A stretch of DNA of 6,085 nucleotides from Candidatus Coatesiibacteriota bacterium. GTDB lineage: Bacteria; RBG-13-66-14. Made by a program: the position numbers and the translations under genes. Every line of letters starts with the position of its first letter. Position 1 is the first letter of the stretch. Under the pieces are notes generated by a model, which saw only the letters and a list, made by a program, of their open reading frames with translations, made no database searches and was not told the origin of the DNA. Where the stretch lies: contig DAOVLG010000124.1 in the NCBI GenBank assembly GCA_030631385.1, positions 1 through 6,085 of the forward strand, read 5' to 3'. Of this stretch, positions 1 through 3,621 are shown piece after piece.

Positions 1-752
1 CTGGTGACGCACCAGACGTGGAGGTCGTCCACCCCGGCGACGCACGGATAATCCTCCAGAAGCTTCCGCACCGTCGGCAGGTCCACCTCCCGCGGGGTGC
101 CCTGCAACAGGATGTGCACGCTCTCCCGGATGAGCCCCCAGCTCCAGATCAGTATCACCGCGGCTATCCCCAGGGAGAGGATGGGGTCCAGCAGCCAGAA
201 ACCGGTGTAGATCATCACCACGCCGCCGATAACGATGGCCACCGAGCTGCCCAGATCGCCCATGAGATGGACGACGGCGCTTTTTATATTCAGGTCGTCC
301 TTCCCGACCTTGAACAGAAGGAGAGCGGTGATCAGGTTGACCACGAGCCCGAAGCCGGCCACGATCATCATCTCGGTGGTCTTCACGGCGTGGGGTTCGA
401 TGATCGTCCCCACGGCCTCGAAGACGATGAAGGCAACGACGGCGAGGACGGTGATACCGTTGATCAGGGCGGCCAGGATCTCGCCCCGGTAGTAGCCGAA
501 GGTCTTGTCGGTGCTCGCGGGCCGGTTGGACCACCAGATCGCCAGGTAGCTCACCCCGAGGGCGAAGAGGTGGGTGAACATGTGGCCGGCGTCGGAAACC
601 AGCGCCAGGGAACCCGAGATCAGTCCCCCCACCACTTCGAAAACCATGGTGACCGCGGTGATGATGATCGCTATCCGCAGCCTGCCGCGGCCCAGGGCGC
701 GGAAGTCGTGACCGTGACGGTCGTCGCTCGGTTTGGGGTGGTGGTGTTTCAT
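1..752 (-). CDS. Cation diffusion facilitator (CDF/CzcD-like) metal efflux transporter, 3' end outside window
   Basis: This is an inner-membrane divalent metal/proton antiporter of the CDF family, probably exporting Zn2+ or a similar cation. The ATG is at 752-750 and the frame stays open for 250 codons to the window edge, so only the C-terminal domain end and the stop are missing. A His-rich N-terminus (H3-5, H13, H15) precedes six predicted membrane segments at about 26-46, 47-75, 90-115, 126-147, 160-184 and 187-207. TM5 carries the canonical HxxxD (H162, D166 in HLMGDLGSS). TM2 reads SDAGHMFTH, giving H57 and H61 where most relatives have HxxxD. From about residue 215 (LLQGTPREVDLP) the cytoplasmic ferredoxin-like domain begins. 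The start lies one base after the stop of the upstream methyltransferase gene (TGAaATG), so the two are surely co-transcribed and probably translationally coupled. Family assignment is firm; the metal is not shown by sequence. Confidence 0.94.
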   Translation of the reverse strand, partial: MKHHHPKPSDDRHGHDFRALGRGRLRIAIIITAVTMVFEVVGGLISGSLALVSDAGHMFTHLFALGVSYLAIWWSNRPASTDKTFGYYRGEILAALINGITVLAVVAFIVFEAVGTIIEPHAVKTTEMMIVAGFGLVVNLITALLLFKVGKDDLNIKSAVVHLMGDLGSSVAIVIGGVVMIYTGFWLLDPILSLGIAAVILIWSWGLIRESVHILLQGTPREVDLPTVRKLLEDYPCVAGVDDLHVWCVT

Positions 753-753
753 T

Positions 754-1425
754 TCAGCTCGTGATGAGCTGGAAGAGGCTGGCGGCGCCCAGCTCGCCGA
801 GAACGATGTCCAGGGCCAGGAGACAGCCCAGGATGATCCCCTGGCCGGTGAGGGTGCGCCGCTCGTTATAAAGGGCGTCCCGGGCGGAGAAACCTGCCCC
901 GCTCTTGACGGGGTACGGCTGCAGGCGGGGGATGAGACGGCGTACCGCCCTCCGATAGGGCTCGTGGGTCCCGCCGAACTCACGGGCCAAAAAGGGTTCC
1001 TCGTAGCGGATGATGAGGTAGTAGTAGACGAGGTAGAAGACCGGCTGGACCACCATGAGGGGCCACCAGCCGCCGACGGTCACCGTGCCCAGGGCCATGA
1101 GGGTGTTGCCGAGGTAGAGGGGATTGCGCACGTGGGCGAAGGGCCCGCGGGTGCAGAGGACGTGGGCGCGCAGGTCCCGGGCCCGGGTGGCGCCGCCGGC
1201 GTGGCCCACCCCCCAGAAGCGGATCGCCTCGCCAATAAGGATCAGCGGTATCCCCACCGCCCAGCTCCAGGGCCGCGGATTGCCCAGGAAGAGCAGCAGC
1301 AGGATGAAGGGCACCGGGATGATCCCCCGGTGCTTGAAGAGGAATTTCCCGATTCCCTCGGCGACGGGTCGGTTGCCGGGCTCGCCGTTGGAGATCCGCA
1401 GGTTCTCGTCGGGGCTGTTCGGCAT
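754..1425 (-). CDS. Isoprenylcysteine carboxyl methyltransferase (ICMT/PEMT)-family membrane protein
   Basis: A 223-aa integral membrane protein of the ICMT/phospholipid methyltransferase superfamily, which uses S-adenosylmethionine to methylate lipid-like or prenylated substrates at the inner membrane. The substrate here cannot be told. Evidence is the family core GPFAHVRNPLYLGNTL (residues 94-109, with the conserved R-NP-Y), then the acidic pair E142-E143 and the FGGTHEPYRR segment typical of the SAM-site half. Hydrophobic stretches lie at about 36-48, 55-72, 105-138 and 196-220. The last one, after the YNERRTLTGQ segment, is a C-terminal addition relative to the minimal family fold. The ATG at 1425 is the first possible start: the upstream in-frame stop TGA is about 18 codons earlier and no other start lies between. 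No Shine-Dalgarno sequence is evident. It is the first gene of a two-gene operon with the CDF transporter; no known pathway links the two. Confidence 0.85.
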   Translation of the reverse strand: MPNSPDENLRISNGEPGNRPVAEGIGKFLFKHRGIIPVPFILLLLFLGNPRPWSWAVGIPLILIGEAIRFWGVGHAGGATRARDLRAHVLCTRGPFAHVRNPLYLGNTLMALGTVTVGGWWPLMVVQPVFYLVYYYLIIRYEEPFLAREFGGTHEPYRRAVRRLIPRLQPYPVKSGAGFSARDALYNERRTLTGQGIILGCLLALDIVLGELGAASLFQLITS

Positions 1426-1708
1426 AGATATGGACCGGTGAGTGTCCCGCGGTTTGTAGTCGTTGTCCTGGTTAACTCAGAACGACTTCTCACCACTGTA
1501 CGGTCGGAAATTGCGTTTGAATCCGCCGTGAGGAGCGGCTATAGGCGTTGTAGCCGTCGCTGTCCGCGTTGGTATCCGGTATACGTTGTCGGCCCCGATT
1601 ACCCCGCCACGCGTCCCCGTCGTCTGGTGTGGGCGAATTCGCACGTCTCTCGTCGGCGGTGGCGCATCTACGCCCGATGATAATCGTCGTGCAGTCCGCT
1701 TGTCCGTA

Positions 1709-1737
1709 TTGGCGCTGCGGCGAGATACAACTATAAA
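1709..1737 (+). promoter_or_regulatory. Possible sigma70-type promoter, plus strand
   Basis: TTGGCG at 1709-1714 and TATAAA at 1732-1737 are separated by 17 bases, matching the consensus at 4/6 and 5/6 positions. It would be the only plus-strand transcription signal in the window. No plus-strand gene follows; the GC-rich hairpin at 1778-1801, with the pyrimidine-rich CTTTCGTTCT just after the stem, would end a transcript of roughly 60 nt. A chance match is quite possible. Confidence 0.25.
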
Positions 1738-1777
1738 AGCGGAGTAGTCAACGACGGGTGATTATCCCTGGATGGAG

Positions 1778-1801
1778 GCGGGGCCCACGTCCGGACCCCG
1801 C
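1778..1801 (-). terminator. GC-rich hairpin after the stranded gene end, probable old terminator
   Basis: A 9-bp stem (1778-1786 with 1793-1801) encloses a 6-nt loop. In minus-strand RNA it pairs fully, with one G-U wobble; in plus-strand RNA the same position is a C-A mismatch, so the minus orientation is favoured. It begins 16 bases after the TAA of the gene remnant at 1818, the same layout as the subtilase terminator, which begins 20 bases after its stop. There is no U-tract on the minus side (CTCCATCC follows), so efficiency is doubtful. Confidence 0.5.
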
Positions 1802-1817
1802 TTTCGTTCTCCTGTTA

Positions 1818-1877
1818 TTAACGAACCACGACCACCCGGCGGGTCTGGGCGCCACCGGGCCACTTACAAGCCTCGAC
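1818..1877 (-). pseudogene. Stranded 3' end of a secreted protein with a sorting-type C-terminal tail
   Basis: Reading leftward, this frame gives VEACKWPGGAQTRRVVVVR followed by TAA at 1820-1818. The nearby subtilase ends LETAGSALTRRAVVVR plus TAA, so the last residues match closely in type and spacing. The DNA agrees: 1825-1845 and 3629-3649 are identical at 20 of 21 bases. Upstream the frame runs only to a TAG at 1919-1917, and nothing resembling the preceding tail motifs (PYPNP, GVYLIRL) can be found, so the rest of the gene is gone. A GC-rich hairpin follows the stop, as expected at a true gene end. The alternative is chance similarity in a short Arg/Val-rich frame, but the DNA match and hairpin argue against it. 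Confidence 0.6.
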
Positions 1878-1934
1878 GGGCCCGAATTGCCGCAGTGAAC
1901 TTACAGTATAGAAATGCTAAACGGCACTCTCGCT

Positions 1935-2231
1935 TCAGTTGTACCATCTATATTCGCTCGGGCGCTCACCTACGATAACCTTGATCTGTATCTCGTCGTC
2001 GTGGCGAAGGATGTCTAAGACGACCTCGTCGCCGGGCAAGACATCCCACTTGAGGTTATTAAAGTCTTCAAAATTATCAACCCGTACGCCGTTAAGTCCC
2101 GTAATGACGTCTCCGATTTGGAGCCCCGCTATTTGAGCCGACGATTCCTCGACGATCTCCGTAATCACGACCCCGTCTGTCCAGTGGGGTATGTCAAATT
2201 CATCACGGAGCTCATCGTTGAGCGTTTGCAT
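1935..2231 (-). CDS. Stand-alone PDZ-domain protein (DegP/DegQ-type PDZ without protease)
   Basis: A 98-aa protein that is essentially one PDZ domain, a module that binds C-termini or exposed peptide ends of partner proteins. The carboxylate-binding region is DGVVITEI (19-26), and AGLQIGDVITGLNG (35-48) is the hallmark AGL-x-x-GD-VI-x-x-x-NG of HtrA-family PDZ domains. The opening MQTLNDELRDEF resembles the start of the DegQ-type PDZ unit. There is no trypsin-like domain, no catalytic triad and no signal peptide, so location is uncertain. The ATG is the only start after an in-frame TAA at 2276-2274. It lies 23 bases after the stop of the CsgG-like gene, with no clear ribosome binding site, so the two are likely one operon. 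GC is about 48%, well below the flanks. It could be a genuine small adaptor or a fragment left from a larger HtrA-like protease. Confidence 0.8.
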   Translation of the reverse strand: MQTLNDELRDEFDIPHWTDGVVITEIVEESSAQIAGLQIGDVITGLNGVRVDNFEDFNNLKWDVLPGDEVVLDILRHDDEIQIKVIVGERPSEYRWYN

Positions 2232-2254
2232 AGACGTACAAAAAACCGATTTTG

Positions 2255-3511
2255 TTAATATTTGCCAATATCTTTAAGCTCAACCGAAAGGATCATCTCG
2301 ATTAACAGATCGAGTCCGTCGCATTCATCCCAGAAATCATAGTCAAAAGGAATTAAAATCTCAAATATATCGGGATTGTCCGGCTCCTTCGGCGCGAACA
2401 CTCTGTACCATCCGAGAAATCCATTAAAAAAGAAGCTAAGGTATTGATATTTATGATTGCGACTTGAAAACAAAAACTTATATCCGTTTTCATACACTTC
2501 TATCTTTTGTACAGACTCGTATACATTTTGTAAATCGGCGTAGTATTCCTCCATATGCGATTGATAGTCATAGTCATCCGAGACCATAAAGATACTAACT
2601 TCAGGTTGATGCGCATAAAGGGAGTCTTCCCTAATAATACCGGTGCTGGTAGTGAAAACCCCATCTTCATATCTTGTTTTCCAGCCTGCGGGGTATAGGA
2701 GCTGATAGCCCGGACCGTAGTAGGTCGTCATCGGCAGTCCCGATTTAATTCCCTCGAAATCCTCTCGAAACGTGATTACCCCACCGATCTTCGTTGTCAC
2801 CTGAACCAGATCACCAATAACCGGCACCAAATCACCTTTGAATTGGACCGAGGCTATGCGCGGCCCGATTACCTCGATTACCCTTCCGTAGCCCACCTCA
2901 TCGGTGTCATAACCAATGAGCAAACCTGTATCGGGGTGGTAGTATTCCTTACCCAGGCGATAAATCAACACCTTCTGATCCACGGCGACATCGTGGCTGG
3001 ACCCGGCGCCTATTATCAAGCGATCATCCTCGATTTCAATAACCTTGGTAATCAGCGGTACGGCTTCGGCGATTCTTCCCGCCAGCTCCTTCGAGGCGTC
3101 TATCAGCTTCGTCTCATTTTTAACCTCGACCATCTCCGAGAGCTCGATCGTCCCCAGCTCGACGTCCACCATGCGCACGGAGCAGATGTAGGTCGAGCCT
3201 ACCAGGCTTATCTTGCCGGTGATGATCCGGTTGGCTCCCAGCAGCGCGCCCAGGTTGATCACGCACTCGTTGGAGGTGCAGCCGCTCATCGCCAGGCCCT
3301 GCTCGGCCAGGACGTCGGCGATTCGGGCCCGCTCGACGACGTGGAAGCGCCCGGTGTTGACCAGCTCGACACGGAAGACATCGGCCACACCGACGGCGGT
3401 CGGTTCCGAGACCCCGCTGGCCTCGAAGTCCAGCACGGCGACGGTGGTCTGGGCCTGGGCGGACGGGCAGAGGGCGATGATTAGCAAAGTGAGGAGTACG
3501 GCGTGCTTCAT
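2255..3511 (-). CDS. Exported CsgG-like protein with FlgT-C-like domain and unknown C-terminal domain
   Basis: A 418-aa exported protein. Residues 1-20 form a signal peptide (MKH, a hydrophobic run LLTLLIIAL, then AQA before Q21); the cysteine at 15 lacks a good lipobox. Residues 22-155 resemble the CsgG/TolB-N-type fold of envelope assembly proteins: TVAVLDFEASG, FHVVERARIADVLAEQGL, the SGCTSNEC cysteine pair (C78, C83) and GALLGANRIITGKIS. Residues 156-240 look like the FlgT C-terminal domain, with IIGAGSSHDVAVDQKVLIYR, DPDTG-like and GRVIEV elements ending in GDLVQV. Residues 245-418 (YPAGWKTRYEDG, many aromatic residues) are unidentified, perhaps PsbP-like. The ATG at 3511 is chosen over an in-frame TTG at 3574, because that TTG is part of a -35 promoter element and the signal peptide begins at 3511. 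GC drops from about 70% in the 5' part to 32-43% in the 3' part. Function probably concerns envelope assembly or surface export, but this is inference. Confidence 0.85.
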   Translation of the reverse strand: MKHAVLLTLLIIALCPSAQAQTTVAVLDFEASGVSEPTAVGVADVFRVELVNTGRFHVVERARIADVLAEQGLAMSGCTSNECVINLGALLGANRIITGKISLVGSTYICSVRMVDVELGTIELSEMVEVKNETKLIDASKELAGRIAEAVPLITKVIEIEDDRLIIGAGSSHDVAVDQKVLIYRLGKEYYHPDTGLLIGYDTDEVGYGRVIEVIGPRIASVQFKGDLVPVIGDLVQVTTKIGGVITFREDFEGIKSGLPMTTYYGPGYQLLYPAGWKTRYEDGVFTTSTGIIREDSLYAHQPEVSIFMVSDDYDYQSHMEEYYADLQNVYESVQKIEVYENGYKFLFSSRNHKYQYLSFFFNGFLGWYRVFAPKEPDNPDIFEILIPFDYDFWDECDGLDLLIEMILSVELKDIGKY

Positions 3512-3544
3512 CGGTTCTATCTCTGTGAGTTTAGGACGTTTCAG

Positions 3545-3574
3545 ATTATAGGTTTTTGGGCTTCGAATAGTCAA
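3545..3574 (-). promoter_or_regulatory. Sigma70-type promoter of the CsgG-like/PDZ operon
   Basis: On the minus strand TTGACT (3574-3569) and TATAAT (3550-3545) are separated by 18 bases, a near-consensus pair with a perfect -10. Transcription should start near 3538, giving a leader of about 27 nt before the ATG at 3511. The -35 begins inside the pyrimidine tract of the preceding terminator, so the two signals are packed end to end. This placement rules out the in-frame TTG at 3574 as the start codon. Confidence 0.8.
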
Positions 3575-3601
3575 GAGAAAGGGGGGCCTCGAAGGGCCCC
3601 C
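3573..3601 (-). terminator. Intrinsic terminator of the subtilase gene
   Basis: On the minus strand a 7-bp all-GC stem, GGGGGCC (3601-3595) with GGCCCCC (3588-3582), encloses a 6-nt loop CTTCGA and is followed by the pyrimidine-rich CTTTCTCTT. It begins 20 bases after the TAA of the protease gene. The tract is U-rich rather than pure U. Confidence 0.8.
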
Positions 3602-3621
3602 GGTTTAATATGCCAGCAGCG

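Larger units (their letters stand above)
1426..1817. other. Intergenic stretch without an intact gene
   Basis: About 390 bases with no convincing coding region. Long frames on both strands stay open here, as expected at this GC content. Two minus-strand frames (for example about 1490-1741) have no credible start, and their translations are arginine-rich and unlike known proteins. The only structures I can support are a weak plus-strand promoter-like pair at 1709-1737 and the hairpin at 1778-1801, listed separately. The promoter of the methyltransferase-CDF operon should lie in this stretch reading leftward, but I could not find a good -35/-10 pair near 1425. Confidence 0.6.

Noticed and set aside
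18..764. A 248-codon plus-strand open frame at the left end
   Set aside because: It is His/Asp/Gly-rich antisense to the CDF transporter, whose membrane segments and HxxxD motif are unmistakable.
733..1680. A 315-codon plus-strand open frame opposite the methyltransferase and running into the gap
   Set aside because: Its larger part is antisense to a gene with clear family motifs, and the extension to 1680 is Arg/Val-rich with no recognisable domain.
1490..1741. Minus-strand frame in the gap with a segment (PDTNADSDGYNAY) like a calcium-binding thrombospondin-3 repeat
   Set aside because: It has no ATG, GTG or TTG start, only one such segment, and the rest is arginine-rich; the match is too short to call a remnant.
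1746..1751. TTGACT on the minus strand as a -35 for the methyltransferase operon
   Set aside because: No acceptable -10 lies 16-18 bases downstream (TGTATC or GTATCT), and the start codon is over 300 bases away.
1772..1978. A 68-codon plus-strand frame starting in the hairpin
   Set aside because: It crosses the hairpin, the gene fossil and the end of the PDZ gene in antisense, and its Arg/Pro-rich translation has no domain.
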